A stretch of DNA of 64,000 bases from Spongilla lacustris. Its lineage: Eukaryota; Porifera; Demospongiae; Spongillida; Spongillidae. Below are positions 25,394-37,741 of this stretch, piece after piece (positions within the stretch are counted from its first letter, which is position 1; every line of letters starts with the position of its first letter). Position numbers and translations under genes: made by a program. The DNA is taken from positions 6,462,008-6,526,007 of the forward strand of contig OX442434.1 of the NCBI GenBank assembly GCA_949361645.1, read 5' to 3'. The notes below the pieces were generated by a model that was given only the letters and a program-made list of their open reading frames with translations, was not told the origin of the DNA and searched no databases.

Positions 25394-25402
25394 GACACAT
25401 GT

Positions 25403-28400
25403 GTGATGGATTGGTTAAGATTGACCCCTCTATGTGTTCTGCACTACCACTAAAGTAATTAAGGAAGTAATTTCATTGGACCCACCCCCCAGTCACAAAC
25501 TTGTTCTCTTTGATTGCTTGTATCACCGGCTCCTTGTCACTGCTGAGGGTAGTTTCACTTTCCAAATGACTAAAAGAGGCCTTCGGCATCCTCATCAAGA
25601 TTGCAACACTTCCGCTTTCTGTACTGTCGCATCACTCTAACTAAGCCTTCTTTATCAATGCCCCGAACTGTTTCATCCGTGGTTGTGCCATCCGACCACT
25701 TTATGCGATTCCGACACTGGTGACCTGCTCCGATGACCTGTGCAACACTTCTAGAACAATTCTGATTCTTTTTATTTCATTTTAAATCTTTCCTACAACA
25801 GCATCACCAGTGATGAAGTTGTTTCCCATTTTCGCTGTAATGCCCACAAATTGATGGATGTGCAATGTCTGGATGCTTTCATCTTGTGACACAAGATGAA
25901 AGATAATGGAAAACCAAGTAGCATGCACTAAATACTAAATAAGTCGAAACATTGTTAGAGTTTTAAAAGCAGCCATTTGTTATTTTCAGCACTTTAGTTA
26001 GTCCTAGGGCGATTGGAGGTTAAAAAGGTTGAAGTATATTATGACTGAGGTTTCTAAAGATGTTTCTAATAGAACAATGCACGAATTTGATCATGTAGGC
26101 CCTTTCAAAATGGGTGTGTACCTTATAGGCAAACCAATATGACCTAATAACACTGTATTGTATATATAAACCACATATCCACTGTTGTGGGCAAACCTGG
26201 TAAATGTTTTGCGTGTACCAAGTAGTGTAATTTAGGCTACCAAAAAATGTACCGCCTGCATGGTACAATTTTTGTGTGCCAGACTGTGGATATGAGGATA
26301 GCAGGTGTTCAGTGTGGGGAAGCTGTGTTATGAACCTTGTATATGGTGCATGTGTGACAGAGTAGAAGCATACAATGTATGCAATCTCTTGTGTGATGTC
26401 ATCTTATTCCCCCCCTCCTCTCCCGCACAAACAGTGTTGGTGTAGGGAATTGAGTCCACCTATAACATTGTATGTTGTGACCTGCTGGGCATCTTGAGCA
26501 CATTCATTGTGCACCAATGGCTACCAATAAAGGTGGATATGAGGATGGTAGGTTTTCTGTGTACTAATATTGTGGGGATGGTGTAAAATCATTGATTGGG
26601 TAAGGGTGTGCAAACAAATAATACCCATAGTACAGTATAGCATGCATGCAGATTAATATAAAGGATTGGACGGTACTATTGTAGTGTGGGTTGTATTGTA
26701 GACGCATATGCAAGTATTATTATATCACCTATTCTCCCCTCTCCCTTCAGCGCAGAGATGGTTTTTATGCTGCATCAATGCATAATCATATATATCAGTG
26801 AGGATGTCTAGTGGTGCTGTGGGAACCCAATGGGATCATCCTGGTGTTCACAGTGGATAGATCAAGTGGAGGTGGTAACTACTCTGCTGTGGCAACAGTT
26901 GCTGTTCCTGCATCCCCCAGTTACCTTGGTAGCCAGATACTGTAGCTGCAAGCAGCATTGGTTCCACCAACCCCAAACACACAAGTAGGTTTGCAGCATG
27001 TCCTTGCCAGATTGAGTAGGCTGTGGGCTTGTAAACTCTTTTTTCTGTGGAACAGGGGTGTATTTATTTCTATGTCTACAAAACCTATTTGCAATTCATG
27101 AGGAAAAAAATCTAGGATTTCAATTAGGACAGTTTCAAGGCAGGGGGAGGATTTGGGAGGGGATGTGCCCTCCCATACAAAGTTTTAATGTGATAGTTGG
27201 TTTATGCAGCCTCATACTAGCACTAGCTTTGCAGTGCATTGTACTGCGATATTCAACCAATTAATTTACCTTTAATCCCCCGTTGTCCTACGCGTAGGAC
27301 ACAAGTAAAAATTAATTTTTAGCAAACTCACATAAGCAGAGAACAAATCAAAATCTCATTGTAAATGGTTATCAATTCAGAAAATACTGGTGCTTCCTTG
27401 CAATTCAGATTCAACTACAGTCAATAGTGCATTGCTAAAAGATGCATTTTCGGTAAATCGCAAACCAACTTCAAGTACCAACACATAATGTTACAAAGAG
27501 CAGAATAACATGTTAACGGAAAACAGCACAAAGCAAATAAAAATGTACATTGTAGATTTGGAATTTGCTAGCTCGACAAACGTATGAAGGATAGGTATTT
27601 GTCAATCGCTTGTTGCTGGAATAGCAAACAGAATGGACAAAATCTTGAAAACGTACAGTGCGTTTTTGGTAAATATGGCAAAACCAATCACTGCCATAGA
27701 CTATTTTAAGTAGCACACACATCACGCTTCAAAAAACATTCAATAAAAGCTATACTTGTTGTACGTTTTCTTTTTTCTGTGAGAATTAAATTCTCCGATG
27801 CATTTTTAAGAACCACCTGCATTTTTTTTACATCATGTAACCAAGCGTGTGATTTAAAAATTAGATTTGAAATTAAGCGCGATAGACACATCAAACAACA
27901 GTACAGAATTGGATGCCAAACACCTGCAGAATTTTCAAATATTGGTCCTATGCGTAGGGACTTGGACCTGGGGATTTAAGGTTTAACACATCTGAGTAAG
28001 TCTGGGGAGGAGAGGGGACAATGGCAGGGGGCAATCTTGTATAAGATGGTTATTACAAGCTTTTATCATGATCTCATTTTCCCCTTGCAGCTCCTTCTAC
28101 TGTTAGCCAGCACTGTGTGTTCACTGACACACGAATTCGTTTGACATTCGTGAGCGCGCTGGGACATCTCCAGATGTATTAGATCTCTGCATGAATATAT
28201 CTACACAGTTACCAACTGAACACCATTGATGTCTGTAACTGTTTCCATTGGTAAACGAGCTGAGTTATACAGATCGTCGTCATATGCATGTGACTTGCAT
28301 GGTCAGAACGTACCGTTCCTACGTACTGTCCAATTAGAAGATGCACGGAGAGGAAGGAAGCTGAGCACTCGGCTGATTTAATATATACTATACAAGCAAA

Positions 28401-28703
28401 ACAAATTCCCTGGATCCAAACCGTACTAGTAGCCTGGTACGGAACGATGGCAATGGTATTATGCAATCACAAATAAACGGCTAAGAGATATCATGTCTGT
28501 AACGGAGCTGTAACAGAACGTTCTTACCTAACGAACTGTTACGGAGCTGTAACGAGATGGCACCACGCCAATACGAGACGGCACGACCCGAATACGAGAC
28601 GGCACGACCCGAATACGAGATGGCGCGACCCGAATACGAGATGGCGCGACCCGAATACGAAAAGCGAGCGCGTGTCGAATTATGGCAGTGATCACCCCCC
28701 ATA
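25403..28703 (-). repeat. right arm of 15 kb inverted repeat
   Basis: Reverse complement of 13551-16824. It carries the same internal parts: the nested TCCTACGCGTAGGA-family copy at about 27273-27988, the fibronectin-III-like segment on the plus strand at about 26800-26945, and about five 19-20 base cgaatacgagatggcgcg units near its outer tip (28560-28665), against about three in the left arm. The outer end is gatcaccccccata. Confidence 0.85.
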
Positions 28704-29252
28704 CAACTCGGCAGTAAGTTTGTAACTTGTTGGTTCTAGTGCTTCCGCATAATGGCTAACTTTATGCTTCAATCGTGACAAAGATACAGTGCAAAAATAC
28801 CTCTTATCCGAGTGAATCTTTACTGTCTTATCTTATCAGATCCGGAAGGAATCGTTTTTTAGGTCGAGTGTGGGAACGAGAGAGCGTTATCTCCGTTGTC
28901 TGAGCTTTCTACGCGTCTGCAGTTTTACTACATTGTAGGTATTCGACGGCTGTATTCAAATACGCTCGCTAAAGGCCAACTGATTCTACGGTGCATCGGC
29001 AATAGTGGAATCGGGTATTTTGCTAATCGTATTCATCACACTTCAAATCCTACTAACGTAGGTCCTGATTCATGGCTTCGGGAGGTAACTCAATAACTCT
29101 AGGCCTGGGGAGGGGTAATAATAGCTCAAAATAATCTGGAATAAATAATCAGATTTATTGGTGATGTATAGAAATCTTGGAATAAATATACAGCAAATGC
29201 ACAATACGAGTTAAATGATTAAATTAAATGACATTGATCAACTAGATGCTTT
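28704..29252. other. no gene recognised
   Basis: Contains the 3' flank of the retrotransposon remnant on the minus strand. A stretch at about 29095-29160 (ctggggaggggtaataatag) has a loose relative at 31260-31310. Confidence 0.4.
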
Positions 29253-30684
29253 CTAGTCCAGAGTGAACCTAGATTCACTTTGCACTAGCTTTACTGGGAG
29301 AGGGACACTGCAAGGTACACGCCCCTTTGATGAACGAGCTCCTCTGATGCATAGGATGGATGAGCGGAGGAGAGAAATAGACAGACGGCATCGCAACCAT
29401 CCAATGGTTTGGCTGTAGGATGAGTTCCATTTGGAAGCTAGCCGGTCTGCAAGGCGTTTATAAAACGTTGTTGCAATTGGACCCATTCCACCAGTAGTGG
29501 AGAGTACGATTGGGGTGAAGGAGGCATGCTCTATGTCCCTGATACGTTGCTCATATGCTCTTTGTTTTTCTTTTTCATGTCTGCGGTAGCAAGCACTGGG
29601 TGTGGGTGTGGTGTTAGATGGAGCAAATGGGTTGAGAACTCTGACATCAAAAAATGTTTTTTCAAAATGGCCACCCCAGAAACCATCAGCTGCAATGTCT
29701 GATCTTGCTCCAATGTCAGTGATGGTAGAGGCAAGTTTGAAGGTTTCTCTGGTAACTGGTTGTAGGGTTGGTTCGATGGATACATTGTGACACACTTCAG
29801 ACAGCAAATTTGCAGTGAGGTTTCGTAAATTCCAAAAGGACATGAGAGTGCATGTTCCATAGTGAATGATTTCCCACAGATGTAATATGAAGGTGTGTTA
29901 GGAGGGTCCCATCCATATCTAAGAGCAAGGGCATCGCGAAAGGCACCTTTGTGCAAAGCAAAGCCGTGTTCAGAGATAGGAAGAGTGGTAAGCCAGCTAG
30001 ACGTACCCTTCTCTTGAGTAAGGACCATTGATCTCTGGGAAGACTCAGACAACTGTGGTAACAGGTTGGCTGCTGTGTCTTGAGTTTGCTGTTGCTTCGA
30101 TTGATGAAGTTGTTTTTTGGCCTGGATTTGTGCCTCAATCACATTTAGTGGATAGTGTGTTTTCTTTTGCAGGATGAGGTCGTATAATGGCTTTGTGACT
30201 GTCATTGAAGCATCAAACTCAATGGCTGACAGATTGGTGGGGATGGTGAAGCCAAGACCGCCTAGTCTTGGAGGCAAGGACAAAAGTAGTCGCTCAAGGT
30301 CGCCAGGAGGAGCTCTACCAGTTAGGGATGGGATAAGGCTTGACCTTATTATGTCTTCAATGGGTGTAAAAAATGTGCTTATGTTTGGGACAGTCCTGGC
30401 AAGGTAAGTCCATTGGTGAACCACACTGTGAGTGAAGGCTGCAAAGATCGCATGTGGTTGAGTGATTGCAATTGAACATAAGGTCTGCAGTTGTAGGCAC
30501 CACTTTGCAACCTTCTTTTGAATAGATTGTGCTACATATGTTTCAGTACCAAGAGGTGCTCCGAGGTGTGGTCTGCCCTCACTTGTTATGTTCACATTTG
30601 TGCCTAGAAAGGCTGAAGTGGCGGAGGCAAGGTGTGCATCTTTAACCACTAACCATGTTTTTGTGACATTGACCCGCCCGCCTG
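29253..30684 (-). pseudogene. non-LTR-type retrotransposon C-terminal region, frameshifted
   Basis: The upstream part (from about 30684) reads NVTKTWLVVKDAHL, then GRPHLGAPLGTETYV, and the segment after the reverse transcriptase palm that is common in sponge and cnidarian repeats (TGRAPPGDLERLL, LPPRLGGLGF). It leads to LPISEHGFALHKGAFRDAL and a zinc-knuckle-like CGK-EHALSC motif. The frame then shifts near 29800-29850 into a second segment with LLSEVCHNV, GARSDIAADGFWG, FFDVRVLNPF and SQTIGWLRCRLSISLL. The D-V motifs there resemble a restriction-like endonuclease, as in R2-type elements; that assignment is inference. The palm with its catalytic Asp pair is absent, so the copy is 5'-truncated and dead. 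Confidence 0.75.
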
Positions 30685-31734
30685 CATGCTATAAATATAA
30701 TGTGAAGGACCAGAAACTAAAGATTAGTTTGGTGTGGCCTTACAACGGGATAGTAAAATGTAGCCTTGTTCCCAGACCCAAACATTCGCAGCTGCGAATT
30801 GATTACAGCTTTTCACAAATGGATTACATCACTGTTACGTGAATAGCGGAGTTGTAATCAATCCGCAACTGCGATGTTAACTAAACGAAAAAACGCAGAT
30901 TTAAAAAAAAAAAAGTGCTAGGGAAAAGTGGTCCGGCGAAAGCCGGACTTGCCTGATCTATTCCTACGTCCATGCCCTTACCCCCCCCCCCCCCCTCCCC
31001 CCCTCCCCCCCCCCCCTCTCAACGGCACTGTAACTACATGGAGATGGCCAGGGTCACCGCCCCTTAGCTACCTCCTAACGAGGGGGCAGCAGGTATCACA
31101 GCTGCTGAGAAAGGTATGAATGTGTGGGAGTGTATCAGACTGCTATGCCATTAATATGTGCTTTACAACTGCATTTTCTCCTCCTCAGACCATGAATTGG
31201 CCTGCGAGGAGGAAAAATTCATGGCCAGGGAACAATAACTTTACAATAACTTCATAACTCTGGACTGGGGAGGAGATAAGAGCTACAATCCGGAATTAAT
31301 TGTGTGATTCGATTTACGGTACAGACATCACGTGCTTTCGTTCGAACGTCGAGAAGTTGAGCGATTCTGGTAGGCGCTATTTTACTTTATGTACAATCTC
31401 TCTTTGAACATGTAAACGTTCTGAGAGTCCTCGTATCTCCTAACTGTGAAGATGTACGTTTTCACTTTATATGTCTAGTCTGGAGCAAGCCCTATTGAAA
31501 GTATACTAGTAATCTGGCACTACTACTCTGTCGAACTTCTTCGAAGGTGAGGCGGGCTCGGGTGAGGCGTTATTGCCCTAACGGGTTTTGCGCTATTTAC
31601 GAGTACCATTTTGGGTTCTGCGCAAGTTTAAATCCCTTCGGTCGACACAAATCCACGCAATACTTTTATACGGAGCGCACCTGAACAGTCTTGGCATGTT
31701 TTGTCACAATGACATTGCAAAAGGTTGCGCACTA
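30685..31734. other. no gene recognised
   Basis: Contains a C-rich tract at about 30979-31018 and a small imperfect hairpin near 30780-30875 (gcagctgcgaattgattac and a partial complement). Confidence 0.4.
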
Positions 31735-32575
31735 TGGTCACCCTTCTCTGCACTCTAGGACACCCTTCTCTGCACTCATGGTCACCCTTCTCTGCACTCA
31801 TGGTTACCCTTCTCTGCACTCCTGGTTACCCTTCTCTGCACTCCTGGTTACCCTTCTCTGCACTCATGGTCACTCATGGTCACCTTTCCCTACACTCATG
31901 GTCACCCTTCTCTACAATCATGGTCACCCTTCTCTGCACTCTTGATCACCCTTCTCTGCACTCATGGTCACCCTTCTCTGCACTCATGGTCACCCTTCTC
32001 TGCACTCATGGTCTCCCATCTCTGCACTCTTGATCACCCTTCTCTGCACTCATGGTCACCCTTCTCTGCACTCATGGTCACCCTTCTCTGCACTCATGGT
32101 CACCGTTCTCTGCACTCATGGTCTCCCATCTCTGCACTCTTGATCACCCTTCTCTGCACTCATGGTCACCCTTCTCTGCACTCATGGTCTCCCTTCTCTG
32201 CACTCATTATCACCCTTCTCTGCACTCATGGTCACCCTTTTCTGCACTCATGGTCACCCTTCTCTGCACTCATGGTCACCCTTCTCTGCACTCTTGGTCA
32301 CCCTTCTCTGCACTCATTATCACCCTTCTCTGCACTCATGGTCACCCTTTTCTGCACTCATGGTCACCCTTCTCTGCACTCATGGTCACCCTTCTCTGCA
32401 TTCATGGTCACCCTTCTCTGCATTCATGGTCACCCTTCTCTGCACACATGGTCACCCTTCTCTGCACTCATGGTCACCCTTCTCTGCACACATGGTCACC
32501 CTTCTCTGCACTCATGGTCACCCTTCTCTGCACTCATGGTCACCCTTCTCTGCACTCATGGTCAACCCTTCTTTA
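31735..32575. repeat. 22-base minisatellite
   Basis: About 38 copies of catggtcacccttctctgca plus ct, with point variants such as tctcccatc and ttatcaccc. Because 22 is not a multiple of three all three plus frames stay open, but they are artefacts. Confidence 0.97.
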
Positions 32576-32631
32576 CACTCAAATATGTTGATAAAATTCA
32601 TTTTACTGAGTATTAGTGAGTGTGCCTGTGT

Positions 32632-32712
32632 TTAGTGTGTATATGCTTTGAGTGTGTATGTGCTTTGAGTGTGTATGTGCTTTGAGTGTGTATGTGCGTT
32701 GAGTGTGTATCT
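32632..32712. repeat. 17-base tandem repeat
   Basis: About five copies of tttgagtgtgtatgtgc, the last degenerate. Confidence 0.85.
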
Positions 32713-32989
32713 GTTGGATCATCTGTATTGTTAGTGTGTGGAGACCTCTAGGTGTAATGTCCATACCACAATTTAATTATTCCGAACATGTGCATGTGTA
32801 GCCCAATTTTTGTGAAAAATACCCTAGCTACCTCCATGATGTATCACATGTGTTTTAAGGCTGGCATTCACGGGTTGATTCTCAGACTGTCCCTAGTATT
32901 AACAAATAGACAATTGTATGTATTGTAGCAAAGTGTGAAAGAACTCCAACATACTACACGTACATGTATCTGCAGGGTTTCATCTCGAA

Positions 32990-33236
32990 ATGGCAACTAC
33001 TGATGGAGTGAAAGTGTATGTAATGATAAATAACAATCCGGATACAACAAAGAAAGTGACATTTACTGGTGGAATGAAGGATCTAATAGCAGCTATTAAA
33101 TCAAAATTTACAGGCATTGATATGGATGACTGCATTTGTCAAATTTGGGAAGAGAAGGTCAATTTATATAGACAATTGGAAGAAGACGATTCCATAAAAA
33201 ATGATCAACAATTCAATATAGTTATTCATCCTGCTG
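32990..33236 (+). CDS. PB1-like domain exon, first coding exon of a gene
   Basis: The exon starts after a good acceptor (ctgcag, exon from 32976), has the start codon at 32990 and ends at a strong gtaagt donor in phase 1. It encodes 82 residues: KVYVMINNNPDTTKKVTFTG, an amphipathic helix LIAAIKSKF, then the acidic turn DMDDCICQIWEE, then LYRQLEEDDSI and FNIVIHP. The order (strand, strand, helix, acidic Asp-rich segment, strand, hydrophobic end) is that of a ubiquitin-like PB1 domain, which pairs with other PB1 domains in signalling scaffolds. An acidic patch of this kind would make it a type I PB1. Downstream exons were not identified. The plus-strand kinase at 42267-43434 is far away and separated by transposons, so a single gene is possible but unproven. 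Confidence 0.6.
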
Positions 33237-33329
33237 GTAAGTGCATCCATCCACACACACACCATCACATTTTTTCCCCCTTTCATTTATTTACTTTTCT
33301 CTTCTCGTTCCCTTCCCTTTTTGTGGTGG

Positions 33330-33421
33330 GTTTTTACGAATTTGTTTGGCTTTGACACTGAAGCCAGGACGTTAGTGGCATGTTCTAGCTTCAGTGCCAA
33401 AGCCAAACAAATTCATAAAAT
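33330..33421. repeat. short hairpin
   Basis: Arms of about 32 bases (acgaatttgtttggctttg and complement) enclose about 25 bases. It lies in the first intron after the PB1-like exon. Confidence 0.8.
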
Positions 33422-33775
33422 AATTGTTTTGAGAGGGGAGAGGAGGTGGCGTATCACAGGAACACTTATGTTTTCATCTAGAACTTGGGCAATTTTTGTA
33501 CGCTCAGGACTCCATCTTGATCGTATCTAAAGAGACGATGGTTGAATGAGCTCCATCCTCCATCTCCTCCGGAGTATTCTGGAGAAGCTCATCTGCCAAA
33601 AAAAAAACAGGTTATCCTGATCATCTAAGACCTTAGATGACGAAGCCATTTAGCCTATATGGTGTTTCTAAGTTCTTTTCATTTTATTTTTAATAACCAT
33701 ATAATGGTAAAGTGTCATGTGACTTCCGTAACAGTACCCCAGTATTAGCAAACTTTGTATAGACAAGTAAATAAA

Positions 33776-34004
33776 AACATTCTCTATGAGAAAGTTAGTG
33801 GTACATAGGATTTGAAGGCAATGGTGGTGTAAAAAGGAAGGGAACAAGGGTATAATAATAAGGGAAAATGTAATAGTCCTATATTTATTTAGCACACAAA
33901 TAACATGCATGTAGAAATGTGCTAAATATAGGACTATTACATTATTCCTTTCTACACCACCATTGCCTTCAAATCCTATATACCACCTAGAGAATGTTTT
34001 TTTT
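33776..34004. repeat. palindromic element, about 230 bases
   Basis: Left sequence ggatttgaaggcaatggtgg and its complement near 33955-33978 extend outward to attctc/gagaat tips and inward to taatagtcctatattt and its complement. The unpaired centre is short. The length and structure fit a small palindromic repeat element. Confidence 0.8.
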
Positions 34005-34273
34005 ACTTGTTTCATTGCTTTTTATCCAATACTGGATGCTTTCAAAAGTCATGTAAACATGTAGCGTATGTTAAATTTAGCAAAGGAAAGTGGGAGGAGG
34101 CGGTGGGGGAGACCAAACTTCACGCAAAGGAACTGGGTTTCCCTGCATGGTCCCTGTGCTTTTAAAAATGTAATAGCTTGGTGTGCAAGTTGCAATTATG
34201 ATATCATAGAGAAGCACTAAATGATCAACTGAATGTTACTGTCTATAATTAGTGCTTCAGTCCATAAACTATG

Positions 34274-34525
34274 TTACACAGTAATACCACAAAGTCTGAT
34301 TGTACCATCAATTTCCTGATGACGTTTATCCATAGCTTCCAATCTCTTTCTTACCTCACCTTCTATGTATTCATCACTACTGTTCCTCACTAAGGCCAGC
34401 ATTTTCTTCTGAGTGTCAAACAGTCTAACATGTCTTGAGTAGGATTTGCTCAAATTTTTAACCACTTTTGGTACTGGATCCCTGCTTACTGAAAATGTTG
34501 TATGCACTTCTTCCACAACCTCCTT
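34274..34525 (-). CDS. possible terminal exon of an unknown gene
   Basis: The minus frame reads [55 protein letters not shown] and ends GITV before TAA. The composition is charged and helix-forming, unlike the flanking repeats, and it looks like real protein sequence. I do not recognise the family. It opens directly out of the (CATC)n tract, so an acceptor site such as ttttcag at about 34491 is needed for a normal exon. No upstream exon was found. Confidence 0.35.
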   Translation of the reverse strand, partial: KEVVEEVHTTFSVSRDPVPKVVKNLSKSYSRHVRLFDTQKKMLALVRNSSDEYIEGEVRKRLEAMDKRHQEIDGTIRLCGITV

Positions 34526-34974
34526 ATCCATCCATCCATCCATCCATCCATCCATCCATCCATCCATCCATCCATCCATCCATCCATCCATCCATCCATC
34601 CATCCATCCATCCATCCATCCATCCATCCATCCATCCATCCATCCATCCATCCATCCATCCATCCATCCATCCATCCATCCATCCATCCATCCATCCATC
34701 CATCCATCCATCCATCCATCCATCCATCCATCCATCCATCCATCCATCCATCCATCCATCCATCCATCCATCCATCCATCCATCCATCCATCCATCCATC
34801 CATCCATCCATCCATCCATCCATCCATCCATCCATCCATCCATCCATCCATCCATCCATCCATCCATCCATCCATCCATCCATCCATCCATCCATCCATC
34901 CATCCATCCATCCATCCATCCATCCATCCATCCATCCATCCATCCATCCATCCATCCATCCATCCATCCATCCA
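34526..34974. repeat. (CATC)n microsatellite, 449 bases
   Basis: Perfect tetranucleotide repeat of about 112 units without visible interruption. Frames reading SIHP or WMDG are artefacts. Confidence 0.98.
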
Positions 34975-35640
34975 ATGTAGTGTGGTCATCAGGTTCACCA
35001 TCTAGTGTGGTCATCAGGTTCACCATGTACTGCAGTGCTCAAAATAAGGACTGAATTTTGATCGGACATTTGGCAGACCAATATTAAATTTGGGCTGACA
35101 TTGTCAGATTTGTTCGGACATTCTTATATGTATGCATGTATATATACCGACTCTGTAGAGTGTATTGAACGTAACCTTCCTCTTCTTTGCATCGGGTGGT
35201 AGACTTTCTTCATTGGTAGGCTCCGTTTTGCAATAATTAATGTGTACGTGTACATGTACGCTAACAGCTGTTATCACAATCCACGTGGTTAGACCGTTAG
35301 CTGCTAGATGTTATCACGCATATCGCGGTCGCTATCATAACTAATTTATACTACTGACAGTACAGCCATAAAGAATGGTCGGACCAAATGACCGGCTCTA
35401 GTGTAAGTTGCGCGGTCATATGCGCAAATTGATCGGAAATTGACCGATGTCCGCCCGTTATTTTGAGCACTGTACTGTGGTCATCAGGTTCATCATCTAG
35501 TGTGGTCATCAGGTTCATGATTTAGTGTGGTCATCAGGTTCATCATGTAGTGTGGTCATCAGGTTCATCATGTAGTGTGGTCATCAGGTTCATCAGCTAG
35601 TGGGGTCATCAAGTTCATAGTGTACAATCTCTACACGTAC
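34975..35640. repeat. 24-base minisatellite interrupted by an element
   Basis: Units of tagtgtggtcatcaggttca plus about four bases flank the inserted element at 35033-35472, two before and about six after. A single related unit occurs near 41010-41030. Confidence 0.9.
35033..35472. mobile_element. 440-base inverted-repeat element in the minisatellite
   Basis: Ends are cagtgctcaaaataa and its complement. Flanks are tactg at 35028-35032 and 35473-35477, a 5-base target duplication placed inside a minisatellite unit that normally reads tagtg there. The CAGTG tip is hAT-like but the duplication is shorter than the usual 8 bases. No coding content. Confidence 0.8.
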
Positions 35641-36589
35641 GCTAACTACATGTATCAGCATTGCAACGAGTATATTGCATACATGACAAAGTTGCTAGTA
35701 CTTGTGTTTGCGTGACACAGTGGCCAGATTCTACTACCCGAACTATGTGATCAATGTTTACGTGAACTTTGCTGGTCATTGCAGATTGGTACGGTGTTAT
35801 CCCACGATGCTATGACATGTTAATTAAACTGCGCTGAATGTAGGGATACTTTCTGAGTGTCGCTATATTTTTATCCAGTAGAACCTACTTCTGGAAATAC
35901 CGAACTTCAACTGAAAAAAATTCAAGATCAGATAGGTATATTGAAGTACAAAAACAGATTTATACAGTAATGTGCAGTTTTACATAAGCCATGAAATGTG
36001 ATGATTAGCATGCAGTAACTGTGGTCGGTAAAATTAACTGATAAAATTAACCAATGAAGTGAAGCTATCATAGGGTTTAAAATATAGGCAGTCTAGAAGT
36101 GATGTGAACTATTGACCTCTGTTATACACTTTCACACCTAAATGAATGATTATAAGATGTCAGTCACATAATAAATTCAGCTCTTTGTATGCTAGGGTAA
36201 TCATATACTATGGGTCATTTCAATTTTTATAGCATGAATTAAGATGTATAATGAATTTAAGTGCAGCAAAATATAACGGTACCCACTTTGCATCATTTTT
36301 GTCCTTGTGTGGCTCTTGTACCCAATGCACTTTGAAATCCATTTGGGGGGGGGGGGGGGGGGGGGGAATGAAGCACTAAGCAGTAGCATCAGATCAGAAA
36401 CTAACTACCATTACACAGCAGCTGCTGTGTACACTGTGGTAACCTGGAAGAATGCCATACATGTATGTATAGCTGATTGTTGACACTCTTAGCATAAAAT
36501 GGTTTACAAACTCATTGACCATGAAAAATGCTGCAGCTCAGTTTTTTAGCTTCAACATTAACCACTAATTTAGCGAAATGTGATACTTC
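35641..36589. other. no gene recognised
   Basis: AT-rich sequence with a G run at about 36345-36366 and no coding sequence seen. Confidence 0.4.
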
Positions 36590-36878
36590 AGTGTAAACTT
36601 ATGGGTGAGCAGTACTGTACTTGTTATGGCCTTGATGTTTTTATTATTATTTTACTCCACATAACCTCGTGTTAACAATGCTCATGCGCGACTCTCGCAA
36701 CTCATGTTCGTGTTTGTGTATGTGTGTATGTATGTGTGTGTGTGCATATTGGAGTCAGTCTCAGGCAGGGTCTGCCTTTAGACCTAATGTACTATTTGTT
36801 ATCGTAGTCAACCAACGGTGGCCCGGTAGGTCGCGCTCTCGAGCGATGAGCTTCAAGTGGTTATTACGTTGTGCTTAA

Positions 36879-37717
36879 GACACAAAAGCTGTTTTGCTCA
36901 GAGCTATGATGCAGTTAGCGTTACGGCCGTAAGCCCAAAACCACAATGACTCAGAGCAATGATGCAATTAGCGTTATGGCCGTAAGCTCAGAGTTATGAT
37001 GCAATTAGTGCTCCACCCAAAGCCACAATGACTCAGAGCAATGACGCAATGACTCAGACGGAGTTGACGTTTAGTCTCAGAGCTCAGGGAGAACTATGGG
37101 ATAGATAGGATATATACATGTTTATGGTGTCACGTGACGGAAAGTTTAGCAACATGCTTCGCAACGATCTTAAAGTGGAATGTAAGAAAGGCAGCTCATT
37201 TTTAGCGTACAGACTATCATTCTTAGCAGGCCTCATACTGCGCTATTGGAGACAAAACAAAACCATCGCAGCAATACTCACATATTTGTGCTTCGTCCAC
37301 CACGTTTCAGCTGGGTGTGTTTCATATGGTGGCCCGATACACCGAGCTGTAACGTGGTGGATGAAGCGCAAATATGCAAGTATTACTGCGATGGTCTTGT
37401 TTTGTCTCTAATAGTGCAGTGTGAGGCCTGCCAAGTTGATCAGAATAATAGCCTCTACGCTAACAATAAGGAGCTGCCTTTCTTACGTTCCATTTTAAGA
37501 TCGTTGCGATGCATGTTGCTAAACTTTCTGTCACGTGACATTGTAAACATGTATATGACAATATATCCTATCCATCCCATAGTTCTCCCCTGAGCTCTGA
37601 GACTAAACGCCAACTTGGTCTGAGTCATTGCATCATTGCTCTGAGTCATTGTGGCTTTGGGGCTTATGGCTGTAATGCTAACTGCGTCATAGCTCTAAGC
37701 AAAACAGCTTTTGTGTC
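36879..37717. mobile_element. 839-base palindromic element inserted at TTAA
   Basis: Tips gacacaaaagctgttttgct are exact complements, and the whole element folds back on itself to a centre near 37300-37340. TTAA lies on both sides (36875-36878 and 37718-37721). Removing it restores ttgtgcTTAAtgtac, which agrees with the intact opposite end of the host element near 38745-38756. TTAA duplication is the hallmark of piggyBac and Kolobok elements. Nothing coding is recognised. Confidence 0.92.
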
Positions 37718-37741
37718 TTAATGTACAAACGGACAGCGTTT

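Noticed and set aside
31735..32575. CRISPR-like regular repeats
   Set aside because: Units are directly contiguous with no unique spacers, and the genome is eukaryotic.
31735..32616. Ser/His-rich frames in three phases
   Set aside because: The 22-base minisatellite keeps all phases open; there is no exon signal or unique sequence.
34446..35054. Long SIHP and WMDG repeat frames
   Set aside because: They are translations of the (CATC)n tract. Only the short non-repeat end at 34274-34525 was kept as a weak exon candidate.
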